From Mesorhizobium sp. WSM4306 (GTDB lineage: Bacteria; Pseudomonadota; Alphaproteobacteria; Rhizobiales; Rhizobiaceae), in contig NZ_VFTC01000024.1 of NCBI RefSeq assembly GCF_007003975.1, forward strand, positions 47,114-111,113: a stretch of 64,000 nucleotides of DNA, written 5' to 3'. Below are positions 17,945 through 26,364 of the stretch, piece after piece. A program made the translations under genes and the position numbers. A model generated the notes under the pieces. That model had not been told where the DNA came from, ran no database searches, and saw only the letters and a list, made by a program, of their open reading frames with translations. The first letter of the stretch is position 1, and each line of letters begins with the position of its first letter.

Positions 17945-19126
17945 TTATGACTGGGCGCAGACCGGCGCGCCGAGCGCTGGAGTGCGGTCGAGACGTAGCG
18001 CCAGGGCGGCGACGCCGAGGGCCGCGACCGGCAGCAAGGTGGCGACCCAGGTCAGCGAGCCGAGGCCGAGGCCATGAGCAATCACCGCGCCGCCGAGCCA
18101 GGCGCCGGCGGCATTGCCGAGATTGAAGGCGGCGATGTTGAAGGACGAGGCGAGGCTCTGGCCGGCACCTTGCGCCTTTTCCAGCACCCACATCTGCAGC
18201 GGTGCCACGGTGGCGAAGGCTGCGGCGCCGAGCAGGCCGACATAGATGACGGCCATGACCTGGCTGTGGACGGCGAAGGTCATGGTTGCCAGCACCAGCG
18301 CCAGCACCACGAGGCTGCCGAGCACCGCCGGCACCAGCCAGCGGTCGGCAACCTTGCCGCCAAGCAGATTGCCGGCGATGAGGCCGCCGCCGAAGACGAG
18401 CAGGATCGGCGACACGGCCGCTTCCTTGAAGCCGCTGATCTCGGTCAGCAGCGGGGCGATATAGGTGAAGACGGCGAAGACACCGGCATAGCCGAGCACG
18501 GTGGTGGCAAGGCCGAGCAGCACGGGTGTACGGCGCAGCACGGCGAGATCGGCGCGCAAATTGGTCTTTTCGGGGGCTTCCTGGCTGCGTGGCACCAGAA
18601 GGAGGATGACGGCGAAGGCTGCCAGACCGACCAGGGTTACCGCCCAGAAGGTGGCGCGCCAGCCGAAGGCCTGGCCGAGCCATGTCCCGAAGGGCACGCC
18701 GAGAATGTTGGCGATGGTGAGGCCGGTGAACATCAGCGCGATCGCCGAGGCCTTCTTGTTGGGTGCGACCAGACCGGTGGCGACCACCGAGCCGACGCCG
18801 AAGAAGGTGCCGTGGGCAAAGGCGGTGATGATGCGGGCGCCCATCAGCGTCCAGTAGTCTGGCGCGAGCGCACAGGCGAGGTTGCCAATCGTGAAGATGG
18901 CCATCAGCGCCAAAAGCACGATCTTTCGCGGCCAGTTGCCGGTGGCGATGGTCAACAGCGGTGCGCCGATGACGACGCCAAGTGCATAGCCTGAGATCAG
19001 CTGGCCGGCGGCCGAGATCGAGACGCCGAGATCTTTGCTGACATCGATCAGGAGGCCCATGATGACGAATTCGGTGACACCGATGCCGAAGGCACCGGCG
19101 GCGAGGGCATAGAGAGCAAGAGGCAT
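17945..19126 (-). CDS. MFS transporter (AraJ/YdhP-like DHA1 exporter)
   Basis: A 393-residue transporter with about 12 hydrophobic segments. The first, MPLALYALAAGAFGIGVTEF, and the loop motif GARIITAFAHGTFFGVGS are typical of the arabinose-efflux (AraJ) branch of the DHA1 family, which export sugars, drugs or metabolites by proton antiport. I started at the ATG giving MPLALYAL, because the longer frame adds 24 non-conserved residues into the regulatory region. It is transcribed with the aldo/keto reductase and is divergent from the LysR gene. Confidence 0.9.
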   Translation of the reverse strand: MPLALYALAAGAFGIGVTEFVIMGLLIDVSKDLGVSISAAGQLISGYALGVVIGAPLLTIATGNWPRKIVLLALMAIFTIGNLACALAPDYWTLMGARIITAFAHGTFFGVGSVVATGLVAPNKKASAIALMFTGLTIANILGVPFGTWLGQAFGWRATFWAVTLVGLAAFAVILLLVPRSQEAPEKTNLRADLAVLRRTPVLLGLATTVLGYAGVFAVFTYIAPLLTEISGFKEAAVSPILLVFGGGLIAGNLLGGKVADRWLVPAVLGSLVVLALVLATMTFAVHSQVMAVIYVGLLGAAAFATVAPLQMWVLEKAQGAGQSLASSFNIAAFNLGNAAGAWLGGAVIAHGLGLGSLTWVATLLPVAALGVAALALRLDRTPALGAPVCAQS

Positions 19127-19233
19127 GGCGGTTTCCACTTCCAAGACGATGAGCGCCTTGTCCAATCCGCGCCCCGACCCAACAGATCGTGCACCCACGC
19201 CTTGTGAACCAGACTTGCCTTAGGCATATTTCC

Positions 19234-19250
19234 TGTGAAATAGATTCACA
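19234..19250. promoter_or_regulatory. Candidate LysR operator
   Basis: A 17-bp interrupted palindrome TGTGAAATAGATTCACA lies directly upstream of the LysR start codon, in the 125-bp region shared with the divergent MFS gene. Its form (dyad with a T-N11-A core) fits LysR-family sites, and its position suggests autorepression. Assignment is inferred from location and symmetry only. Confidence 0.5.
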
Positions 19251-19251
19251 G

Positions 19252-20160
19252 ATGGCCAGGCCCGACATCAACCGCTCCGGCGAGATCGAAGTGTTCGTGC
19301 GCGTCGTCGAGGCGGGCAGCTTTTCGGCTGCCGCTCGCGCGCTGCGCATGACGCCGTCGGCGGTCAGCAAACTGATCGCACGGCTGGAGGCACGGCTCGG
19401 GGCGCGGCTGGTCAGCCGCTCGACGCGCAAGCTGCAGCTGACGCCGGAAGGGACGGCCTTCTACGACAGCGGGGTGCGCATCCTGGCCGACATGGCGGCG
19501 GCCGAACGCGAGGCCGCGGTGGGTGCGGCACCGCGCGGACGGCTGCGCGTCAACAGCTACGTGCCGTTCGGGGTGCACCGGCTGATCCCGCTGCTGCCGC
19601 GCTTCCTCAAACGCTATCCTGAGATTTCGGTCGATCTCGTGCTGACCGACAGTGTCATCGACCTGATGCAGGAGCGCGCCGACGTCGCCATCCGCGCCGG
19701 TCCGCTCGGCGAATCGCGGCTGGTGGCCCGCAAGCTCGGGCAATGTCGGATGGTGGTCGTTGCCGCGCCGTCCTATCTCGGCACCCACGGCACGCCGCTG
19801 AAACCGGCCGATCTCGACCGGCACAATCGCATGGCTTTCGGCTTTGTCAGGCATGTCGATGGCTGGAAGTTTGTCGACGCAGCCGGCAATGCCATCTTGG
19901 TTCCTATAATCGGAAACACATTGGTCAGCGATGGCGAGTCGATGCGGCTGATGGCGGTTGGCGGCGCCGGCATCGCCCGGCTGGCGCATTGGCATGTGGC
20001 TGATGACATTGCGGCGGGCCGGCTGACGGCGCTGCTGGAAGACTTCAATCCGGGCGATGAGGAACCCACCCACGCCGTCTATGTCGGCCAGGGCCGGCAT
20101 TTGCCGGCACGGGTGCGGGCGTTTCTCGACTTTCTGGTCGAGAGCGTGCGGATGACCTGA
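19252..20160 (+). CDS. LysR family transcriptional regulator
   Basis: A 302-residue regulator. The N-terminal winged helix-turn-helix reads EIEVFVRVVEAGSFSAAARA, then LRMTPSAVSKLIARLEARLG; the remainder is a periplasmic-binding-protein-like effector domain (GRLRVNSYVPFGVHRLIPLL, ISVDLVLTDSVIDL, ADVAIRAGPL). The start was moved from an upstream frame to the ATG giving MARPDINRSG, which places the HTH at the usual distance from the N-terminus. Likely controls the divergent MFS/aldo-keto reductase operon. The second aldo/keto reductase lies convergent 53 bp downstream. Confidence 0.92.
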   Translation: MARPDINRSGEIEVFVRVVEAGSFSAAARALRMTPSAVSKLIARLEARLGARLVSRSTRKLQLTPEGTAFYDSGVRILADMAAAEREAAVGAAPRGRLRVNSYVPFGVHRLIPLLPRFLKRYPEISVDLVLTDSVIDLMQERADVAIRAGPLGESRLVARKLGQCRMVVVAAPSYLGTHGTPLKPADLDRHNRMAFGFVRHVDGWKFVDAAGNAILVPIIGNTLVSDGESMRLMAVGGAGIARLAHWHVADDIAAGRLTALLEDFNPGDEEPTHAVYVGQGRHLPARVRAFLDFLVESVRMT

Positions 20161-20213
20161 ACGGATGTTGGGGAACCAGATGGCCCCCAAGCATCAGATC
20201 GACAGTGATCGAG

Positions 20214-21263
20214 CTACTTCTTCGACGTGAACGGCGCCGGGCGGCGGCCGGCACCCTGGCGCTCCAGCATCCAGCCGGGATATTCGGAGGGCAGCGCGCT
20301 GACCTCGTCCAGTTTGGCGAGATCGTCAGCGTCGAGCTTCACATCGGCGGCGGCAAGGTTCTGCTCCAGCTGCTCCATGCGGCTGGCGCCGATGATGACG
20401 CTCATGACGAAGGGTTTGGCCAGCACATAGCCGAGCGCCACGGTGGCGACGCTGACGTCGTGCTTCTTGGCGATGTCGCGCATGACGGCGACAGTTGCCC
20501 AGGCGCGGTCCTCATTGACCGGCGGGAAGTTGAAGGCGGCGCGGCGGCCTTCGCCATTGCCGGGCGCGCCGGGACCGTATTTGCCCGACAGCAGGCCACC
20601 GGCCATCGGCGACCACACCATCAGCCCGAGTTTCTCCTCGTTGATGAGCGGCACGATCTCGCGCTCGAGGTCGCGGCCGGCGATCGAATAATAGGACTGG
20701 ATGGTCTCGAAGCGGGAAAAGCCCTTGCGCTCGGCAATGCCCAGCGCCTTGGCGATGCGCCAGGCCTGCCAGTTGGAGACGCCGACATAGCGAACCTTGC
20801 CGCTGGCGACGAGATCGTCGAGCGCCCGCAGCGTCTCGTCGATCGGCGTCACCGTGTCGGTGCCGTGCAGCTGGTAGAGGTCGATATGGTCGAGCTGCAG
20901 CCGCTCCAGGCTAGCGTCGACCGAATCCATGATGTGGCCGCGCGAGGAGCCACGCTCGTTCGGACCCTGGCCCATGGCGCCGTGGACTTTGGTGGCGATG
21001 ATGACGTCCGAGCGCTTGACACCGAGATCCCGGAGCGACTGGCCGAGCAGGCGTTCGGACTGGCCGAACGAATAGACGTCGGCCGTGTCGAAGAAATTGA
21101 CGCCGGCGGCGATGGAGCGGGCAACGATGTCGTTGACGCCCTTCTGGTCGAGACTGGCGATCAGGCCCCATTGAGCATTCTCGCCGGCGGCGCCGAAGGT
21201 CATGGTGCCGAGGCAGAGTTCGGAGACGAACATCCCCGTATTTCCGAGTTGATTGTAGCGCAT
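20214..21263 (-). CDS. Aldo/keto reductase (YajO/Tas-like group)
   Basis: A 349-residue AKR. The start MRYNQLGNTGMFVSELCLGT and motifs FFDTADVYSFGQSERLLGQ, IIATKVHG, HIDLYQLHGTD and FVMSVIIGASRMEQLEQNLA mark catalytic Asp/Tyr, Lys, His and the NADP site. The ATG follows TGGAGCCGCCACC; a longer frame overlapping yggS was rejected. It is only distantly similar to the reductase at 17 kb, with a different length of insert before the C-terminal cofactor motif, so the pair is not a recent duplication. Substrate unknown. Confidence 0.92.
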   Translation of the reverse strand: MRYNQLGNTGMFVSELCLGTMTFGAAGENAQWGLIASLDQKGVNDIVARSIAAGVNFFDTADVYSFGQSERLLGQSLRDLGVKRSDVIIATKVHGAMGQGPNERGSSRGHIMDSVDASLERLQLDHIDLYQLHGTDTVTPIDETLRALDDLVASGKVRYVGVSNWQAWRIAKALGIAERKGFSRFETIQSYYSIAGRDLEREIVPLINEEKLGLMVWSPMAGGLLSGKYGPGAPGNGEGRRAAFNFPPVNEDRAWATVAVMRDIAKKHDVSVATVALGYVLAKPFVMSVIIGASRMEQLEQNLAAADVKLDADDLAKLDEVSALPSEYPGWMLERQGAGRRPAPFTSKK

Positions 21264-21375
21264 GGTGGCGGCTCCAGAAGATTTGGTGAGGGCACACCTC
21301 ATATAGGAACGGGCCGTTTCGTTTCCAGCATTGGCGCAACGGAGTTGCTGAACTGGTCCAACCGTCCGATTGGCC

Positions 21376-22038
21376 TTACCGGCTGCCGAAGATTGCCGAG
21401 CCGACCCGGACGCTGGTGGCGCCGAAGGCGATCGCTGTTTCATAATCGCCGGACATGCCCATCGACAATTTTGCGATGCCGGCCTCCTTGCTGAGCTTTT
21501 CCAGCAACGCGAAATGCGGGCCGGGGTTTTCGTCCGCCGGCGGGATGCACATAAGGCCTTCGATGGCGAGACCGTGGACATCACGGCAACGAGTGACGAA
21601 GGCAACGGCGTCGCGCGGCTCGATGCCGGCCTTTTGCGGCTCCGAGCCGGTGTTGACCTGAACATAGAGCTTTGGCGTGCGGCCTTGGCGCACGATCTCT
21701 TTGGCCAGTTCGGCGGCGATCTTCTCGCGGTCGACGGTCTCGATGACGTCGAAGAGTGCGACGGCTTCTTTCGCCTTGTTCGACTGCAGCGGGCCGATCA
21801 GATGCAGCTCGATGTCGGGGAATTCCTGTTTCAGCGCCGGCCATTTGGCCTGCGCTTCCTGGACGCGGTTTTCGCCGAATACGCGCTGGCCGGCTTCGAT
21901 GACCGGGCGGATGGCGTCGGCCTCAAAAGTTTTCGACACGGCAACCAGCGTCACGGAACCGGCGTCGCGGCCGGCTTCGCGCTCGGCAGCGGTGATCCTC
22001 GACTTGACGGCGAAAAACTGTTCGACGGCGCTGGCCAT
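21376..22038 (-). CDS. YggS/PLPBP family pyridoxal phosphate homeostasis protein
   Basis: A 220-residue single-domain TIM-barrel PLP-binding protein. The PLP lysine is K36 in LVAVSKTFEADAI. Other motifs are GENRVQEAQAKWPAL, IELHLIGPLQSNKAKEAV, YVQVNTGSEPQKAG and the C-terminal LSMGMSGDYETAIAFGATSV then RVGSAIFG. The family buffers PLP and affects amino-acid and keto-acid balance; no catalytic turnover is established. It is divergent from leuS, as often seen in rhizobia, with a 147-bp intergenic region. Confidence 0.94.
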   Translation of the reverse strand: MASAVEQFFAVKSRITAAEREAGRDAGSVTLVAVSKTFEADAIRPVIEAGQRVFGENRVQEAQAKWPALKQEFPDIELHLIGPLQSNKAKEAVALFDVIETVDREKIAAELAKEIVRQGRTPKLYVQVNTGSEPQKAGIEPRDAVAFVTRCRDVHGLAIEGLMCIPPADENPGPHFALLEKLSKEAGIAKLSMGMSGDYETAIAFGATSVRVGSAIFGSR

Positions 22039-22185
22039 GCCTATATCCTGCCTGTCTTTCTAGCCCTCGCCGGCTCGCCGCAGTTGACGGGTCCGGCAAT
22101 CCATGGTGAACACCGCGACGACATTTACCTTGGCCACCGGGCCTTGTCCGGCGGCTTGCGCCTGCTTTTAAGTGAAAATCATCCG

Positions 22186-24813
22186 ATGGCAACCGAACGA
22201 TACAATCCGCGCGCGTCAGAGCCCAAATGGCAGAAAGCCTGGGCCGAAAAGAAGCTGTTCGAAGCGCACAATGACGATCCGAAGCCGAAATACTACGTGC
22301 TGGAGATGTTCCCCTACCCGTCGGGGAAGATCCATATCGGCCATACCCGCAACTACACGATGGGCGACGTGGTGGCGCGCTACAAGCGGGCCAAGGGCTT
22401 CAATGTACTGCATCCAATGGGCTGGGACGCCTTCGGCATGCCGGCCGAAAATGCGGCGATGCAGAACAAGGTCCATCCCAAGGAATGGACCTACGCCAAC
22501 ATCGCCGCCATGCGCGAACAGCTCAAGATGATGGGCCTGTCGCTGGACTGGGCGCGTGAGTTCGCCACCTGCGACGTCGACTATTACCACCGCCAGCAGA
22601 TGCTGTTCCTCGATTTCGTCGAGAAGGGGCTGGTGACGCGCAAATCCTCCAAGGTCAACTGGGATCCGGAGGACATGACGGTGCTCGCCAACGAGCAGGT
22701 CATCGACGGGCGCGGCTGGCGCTCGGGCGCGCTGGTCGAACAGCGCGAGCTGACGCAGTGGTTCTTCAAGATCACCGATTATGCGCAGGACCTCCTGGAT
22801 TCGCTGAACGGGCTCGGCGAGTGGCCGGAAAAGGTCAAGCTGATGCAGCAGAACTGGATCGGCCGCTCGGAAGGGCTGCTGATCCGCTGGCCGCTGGCAG
22901 CACCCGTCGGCGACACGAACGAGCTGGAAGTCTATACGACCAGACCCGACACCATCTTCGGCGCCTCGTTCATGGCGGTTGCCGCCGACCACCCGCTGGC
23001 CAAAAAGGCCGCCGAGAGCAATGTCGAGCTGGCCAAGTTCATCGACGAGGTCAGCCACATGGGCACGTCGGTGGCCGCGCTGGAGACGGCCGAGAAGAAG
23101 GGCTTCGACACCGGCATCCGCGTCGTCCATCCGTTCGACGACTCGTGGACGCTGCCGGTCTATGTCGCCAATTTCGTGCTGATGGAATACGGCACCGGCG
23201 CCATTTTCGGCTGCCCGTCGGGCGACCAGCGCGACCTCGACTTCGCCAACAAATACGGCCTGCCGGTGACCCCGGTGGTGATGCCGGAAGATGCCGATGC
23301 AAAAACCTTCCAGATCACGGAAGAGGCCTATGTCGACGATGGCGTGATGATCAATTCGCGCTTCCTCGACGGCATGAAGCCGGAACAGGCGTTCGACGAA
23401 GTCGCGACGCTGCTGGAGCAGAAGACGATCGGCGGCCGGCCGATGGCCGAGCGCAAGGTGAACTTCCGCCTGCGCGACTGGGGCATTTCGCGCCAGCGCT
23501 ACTGGGGCTGCCCGATCCCGATGATCCATTGCGAGGATTGCGGCGTGGTGCCGGTGCCGAAGGCCGACCTGCCAGTCAAGCTGCCCGACGACATCGAGTT
23601 CGACCGGCCCGGCAATCCGCTCGACCGTCACCCGACCTGGCGGCATGTCAAATGCCCGCAATGCGGCAAGGATGCGCGGCGCGAGACCGACACGATGGAT
23701 ACATTCGTCGATTCGTCCTGGTATTTCGCGCGTTTCACCGCGCCCTGGGCCAATGAGCCGACCGAGCCGAAGGCTGCCGATGATTGGCTGGCTGTCGACC
23801 AGTATATTGGCGGCATCGAGCATGCGATCCTGCATCTGCTCTATTCGCGCTTCTTCACCCGCGCCATGCGTGCGACCGGGCATCTCGACCTCGCCGAGCC
23901 GTTCAAGGGCCTGTTCACGCAAGGCATGGTGGTGCACGAGACCTACCGCGTCGGCGGCGCCTCGACCAATGGGCGCTGGCTGTCGCCGGCAGAGGTAAGG
24001 ATCGAGGATGCCGGCGGCAAGCGCCGCGCCATCGAGATCGCCACCGGCGAAGAGGCGGCGATCGGCTCGCTCGAAAAGATGTCGAAGTCGAAGAAGAACA
24101 CGGTGAGCCCGGAAGACATCACCGACGGCTACGGCGCCGACACCGCGCGCTGGTTCATGCTGTCGGATTCGCCGCCGGAGCGCGACGTCGAATGGACCGA
24201 CGATGGCGCCGCCGGCGCGCATCGCTTCATCCAGCGCGTCTGGCGCCTGGTGTCGATCGCCGCCGAGACGCTCGACAGCGTCAAGCCGCAGGCGGCGAAG
24301 GAAGGCGAGGCCGGGGCCGTTTCCAAGGCCGCGCACAAGATCCTGAAGGCTATCGGCGAGGACATCGAGAAGCTCGGCTTCAACCGCGCCATCGCCCGCA
24401 TCTACGAGCTGGCCAACGCCTTGACCACGCCGCTCAATGACGTCGCCGAGGGCAAGGCCGATGCAGCGCTCAAAGGCGCCTGCCGCGAGGCCGTGGAGAT
24501 CCTGGTGCATGTGGTTGCGCCGGTCATGCCGCATCTGGCGGAGGAGTGCTGGCACACGCTGGGCGGCACCGATCTGGTCGCCGAACGGCCGTGGCCGGTC
24601 TACGATCCGGCGCTGGTCGTTGACAACGAAATCGTGCTGCCGGTCCAGGTCAACGGCAAGAAGCGTGGGGATTTGACAATTGCCCGCGACGCGGACCAAG
24701 GTGCGGTCGAAAAAGCGGTGCTGGCCCTCGACTTCGTGCAAAAAGCGCTGGAAGGTAAGGCGCCCCGCAAGGTGATCATCGTGCCGCAGAGGATCGTCAA
24801 TGTCGTTACTTGA
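22186..24813 (+). CDS. leuS: Leucyl-tRNA synthetase
   Basis: Charges tRNA-Leu with leucine. The 875-residue class I synthetase has the HIGH motif as PYPSGKIHIGHTRNYT near the N-terminus, the CP1 editing domain with TTRPDTIFGASF and YGTGAIFGCP, a zinc-binding segment with paired cysteines (IHCEDCG, KCPQCGKDARRE), the KMSKS motif as LEKMSKSKKNTVSP, and an anticodon-binding domain at the end. The ATG chosen gives MATERYNPRASEPKWQ, the usual family N-terminus. Its 3' end overlaps lptE by 14 nt. Confidence 0.98.
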   Translation: MATERYNPRASEPKWQKAWAEKKLFEAHNDDPKPKYYVLEMFPYPSGKIHIGHTRNYTMGDVVARYKRAKGFNVLHPMGWDAFGMPAENAAMQNKVHPKEWTYANIAAMREQLKMMGLSLDWAREFATCDVDYYHRQQMLFLDFVEKGLVTRKSSKVNWDPEDMTVLANEQVIDGRGWRSGALVEQRELTQWFFKITDYAQDLLDSLNGLGEWPEKVKLMQQNWIGRSEGLLIRWPLAAPVGDTNELEVYTTRPDTIFGASFMAVAADHPLAKKAAESNVELAKFIDEVSHMGTSVAALETAEKKGFDTGIRVVHPFDDSWTLPVYVANFVLMEYGTGAIFGCPSGDQRDLDFANKYGLPVTPVVMPEDADAKTFQITEEAYVDDGVMINSRFLDGMKPEQAFDEVATLLEQKTIGGRPMAERKVNFRLRDWGISRQRYWGCPIPMIHCEDCGVVPVPKADLPVKLPDDIEFDRPGNPLDRHPTWRHVKCPQCGKDARRETDTMDTFVDSSWYFARFTAPWANEPTEPKAADDWLAVDQYIGGIEHAILHLLYSRFFTRAMRATGHLDLAEPFKGLFTQGMVVHETYRVGGASTNGRWLSPAEVRIEDAGGKRRAIEIATGEEAAIGSLEKMSKSKKNTVSPEDITDGYGADTARWFMLSDSPPERDVEWTDDGAAGAHRFIQRVWRLVSIAAETLDSVKPQAAKEGEAGAVSKAAHKILKAIGEDIEKLGFNRAIARIYELANALTTPLNDVAEGKADAALKGACREAVEILVHVVAPVMPHLAEECWHTLGGTDLVAERPWPVYDPALVVDNEIVLPVQVNGKKRGDLTIARDADQGAVEKAVLALDFVQKALEGKAPRKVIIVPQRIVNVVT

Positions 24814-25396
24814 CTGCAGAAGGATGGGGCCTGATCTGAAAAAGACGACGCGTTTGCTGCGCCGCGCCGCGCTGTACGGCATGGTCGCCTCGATGGCGCT
24901 GGTTTCGGCCTGCACGGTCAGGCCGCTCTATTCCAGCGCGCCGCTGACGGCAGGCTCGACCGTTAGCGCTTCAGCCGAACTGGCGTCGATCGCGGTCAAG
25001 CCGGTCAAGACCCGCTACGCCCAGCAGGTCCGCAACAATCTCATCTTTGCCTTTGGCCAGGGCGCTGGCGAGCCGCCAGCGCCGGTCTACACGCTCGATC
25101 TCGGCGTCACCGAACTGGTCGAATCGGCCGCGGTGGTGCAGGTCCAGACCGACGAGGATGAACCGACCGCAGGCACGGTGACGCTGACGGCGAACTATGT
25201 GCTGACCGATGCCAAGACCGGTGCGGTCATCGCCACCGGCAAGCGCTCGATCCCGTCATCCTTTGACAAGCCAAGGCAGGAGTTCGCCTCCTACCGGGCG
25301 CAGCTCGACGCCGAGAACCGCGCCGCGCGCGAACTGGCTGAAATGGTGAGCCTGTCGGTCGCCCAGGACATAATCAAGCACGGCAAAAAGGCCTGA
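24800..25396 (+). CDS. lptE: LPS assembly lipoprotein LptE
   Basis: A 198-residue outer-membrane lipoprotein expected to plug and assemble the LptD translocon. It has a positively charged N-terminus, a hydrophobic signal (YGMVASMALVSAC) and a lipobox cysteine at residue 38, followed by the family motif VRPLYSSAP. The ATG overlaps the end of leuS and follows AGAGGA; a second ATG eight codons downstream is possible. In many proteobacteria the order is leuS-lptE-holA, but here lptE is followed by a palindrome and a convergent gene instead of holA. Confidence 0.88.
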   Translation: MSLLDCRRMGPDLKKTTRLLRRAALYGMVASMALVSACTVRPLYSSAPLTAGSTVSASAELASIAVKPVKTRYAQQVRNNLIFAFGQGAGEPPAPVYTLDLGVTELVESAAVVQVQTDEDEPTAGTVTLTANYVLTDAKTGAVIATGKRSIPSSFDKPRQEFASYRAQLDAENRAARELAEMVSLSVAQDIIKHGKKA

Positions 25397-25397
25397 T

Positions 25398-25538
25398 AGA
25401 CCGTTTGGAAATTCTACTCTGGCGGCCATCTGACGGCGTTTTCTGCGCTTCCGGTGCTCACGGACTAGAATGTCCGCTGCGCTCCGGTTCTCGAAATCAC
25501 CCCCATATGACTCGCCAGAGCGAATTTCGAAACGGTCT
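25398..25538. repeat. Large (~141 bp) palindromic element, copy 2
   Basis: The arms AGACCGTTTGGAAATTCTAC and CGAATTTCGAAACGGTCT pair with few mismatches and continue with CTCTGGCG and CGCCAGAG. The core GCTTCCGGTGCTCACGGAC then GCGCTCCGGTTCTC is shared with the element after the PhyH gene, but the arms differ in sequence while keeping complementarity. It starts at the lptE stop codon and lies in the convergent gap with the fructose-6-phosphate aldolase gene. Confidence 0.85.
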
Positions 25539-25565
25539 CTGAGCGTGACCAGCTTTAGCTGATCG

Positions 25566-25601
25566 CAATAAAAAAGACCGGTTTCCCGGCCTTTTTTATT
25601 G
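25566..25601. terminator. Bidirectional rho-independent terminator
   Basis: AATAAAAAAGACCGG, a three-base loop and CCGGCCTTTTTTATT form a long symmetric stem with an A-tract on one side and a T-tract on the other, so it can terminate both lptE and the convergent aldolase gene. This is the clearest terminator in the window. Confidence 0.85.
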
Positions 25602-25616
25602 GTGTCGACCTTGGGG

Positions 25617-26273
25617 TCAGCCGATCTTCTGGCCGGTCTTGGCCCAGTCGGCGAGGAACTGCTCGAGGCCCTTGTCGGTCAGCGGGTGCTTGACCAGTGC
25701 CTTTAGCGTCGCCGGCGGCGCGGTGATGACATGGGCGCCGATCAGCGCCGCCTGCTTGACGTGGTTCACCGTGCGCACCGACGCGGTCAGGATCTCGGTC
25801 GGGTAATCGTAATTGTCGTAGATCTGCTTGATCTCGGCGATCAGCTCCATGCCGTCGGAGCCAGTGTCGTCGATGCGGCCGACGAAGGGCGAGATGAAAG
25901 AGGCGCCGGCCTTGGCTGCCAGCAGCGCCTGGTTGGCCGAGAAGCACAGCGTCACATTGACCATGCGGTTCATCTCGGTGCGGATCGTCCTGCAGGCGCG
26001 CAAGCCGTCGAGCGTCAGCGGCACCTTGATGCAGACATTGTCGGCGATCGTGGCCAGGATCTTGGCCTCGGCCATCATGTCCTTGTATTCGGTGGCGACG
26101 ACCTCGGCCGAAACCGGGCCCTTGACGATATCGCAGATCTGCTTGGTGACATCGGCGATCTTGCCGCCGGACTTCAGGATCAGCGAGGGATTGGTGGTAA
26201 CGCCGTCGAGCAGCCCCAGGTCGTTCAGTTCCTTGATGTCCTTGATGTCTGCGGTGTCGACAAAAAATTTCAT
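25617..26273 (-). CDS. fsa: Fructose-6-phosphate aldolase (transaldolase-like)
   Basis: A 218-residue short transaldolase-family protein. The N-terminus MKFFVDTADIKDIKELNDLG, then GVTTNPSLI, and the Schiff-base lysine K83 in NVCIKVPLTLDG are diagnostic; PFVGRIDDTG and ITAPPATLKALVKHPLTDKG complete the barrel. The short length matches the FSA/TalC group more than the classical transaldolase. It may still act as the transaldolase of the pentose phosphate pathway, as proposed for many alphaproteobacteria. The ATG follows AGGAGACCCCCC. It is divergent from priA. Confidence 0.93.
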   Translation of the reverse strand: MKFFVDTADIKDIKELNDLGLLDGVTTNPSLILKSGGKIADVTKQICDIVKGPVSAEVVATEYKDMMAEAKILATIADNVCIKVPLTLDGLRACRTIRTEMNRMVNVTLCFSANQALLAAKAGASFISPFVGRIDDTGSDGMELIAEIKQIYDNYDYPTEILTASVRTVNHVKQAALIGAHVITAPPATLKALVKHPLTDKGLEQFLADWAKTGQKIG

Positions 26274-26364
26274 GGGGGGTCTCCTGAAAGATTTCCATGT
26301 GCAGGTCATGCACATTCGGGGTTGCCCTTTGATCTAGACCAAAGTCGGGGCAAGGTCACGCCCG

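Noticed and set aside
16866..19430. An 854-codon open frame on the minus strand
   Set aside because: Only its last 344 codons are a protein (aldo/keto reductase with its own ribosome site); the rest is the MFS gene read in the wrong frame, rich in Arg and Ser.
20214..21665. A 483-codon version of the second aldo/keto reductase
   Set aside because: The extra N-terminal part overlaps yggS in another frame; the ATG at 21263 has a ribosome site and a normal family N-terminus.
21370..22185. Upstream extension of leuS
   Set aside because: It is the antisense of yggS; the LeuRS N-terminus begins at 22186.
22216..24915. An 899-codon open frame antisense to leuS
   Set aside because: Long antisense frames are expected in GC-rich genes; the sequence is His/Arg/Asp-rich without any domain, while leuS is certain.
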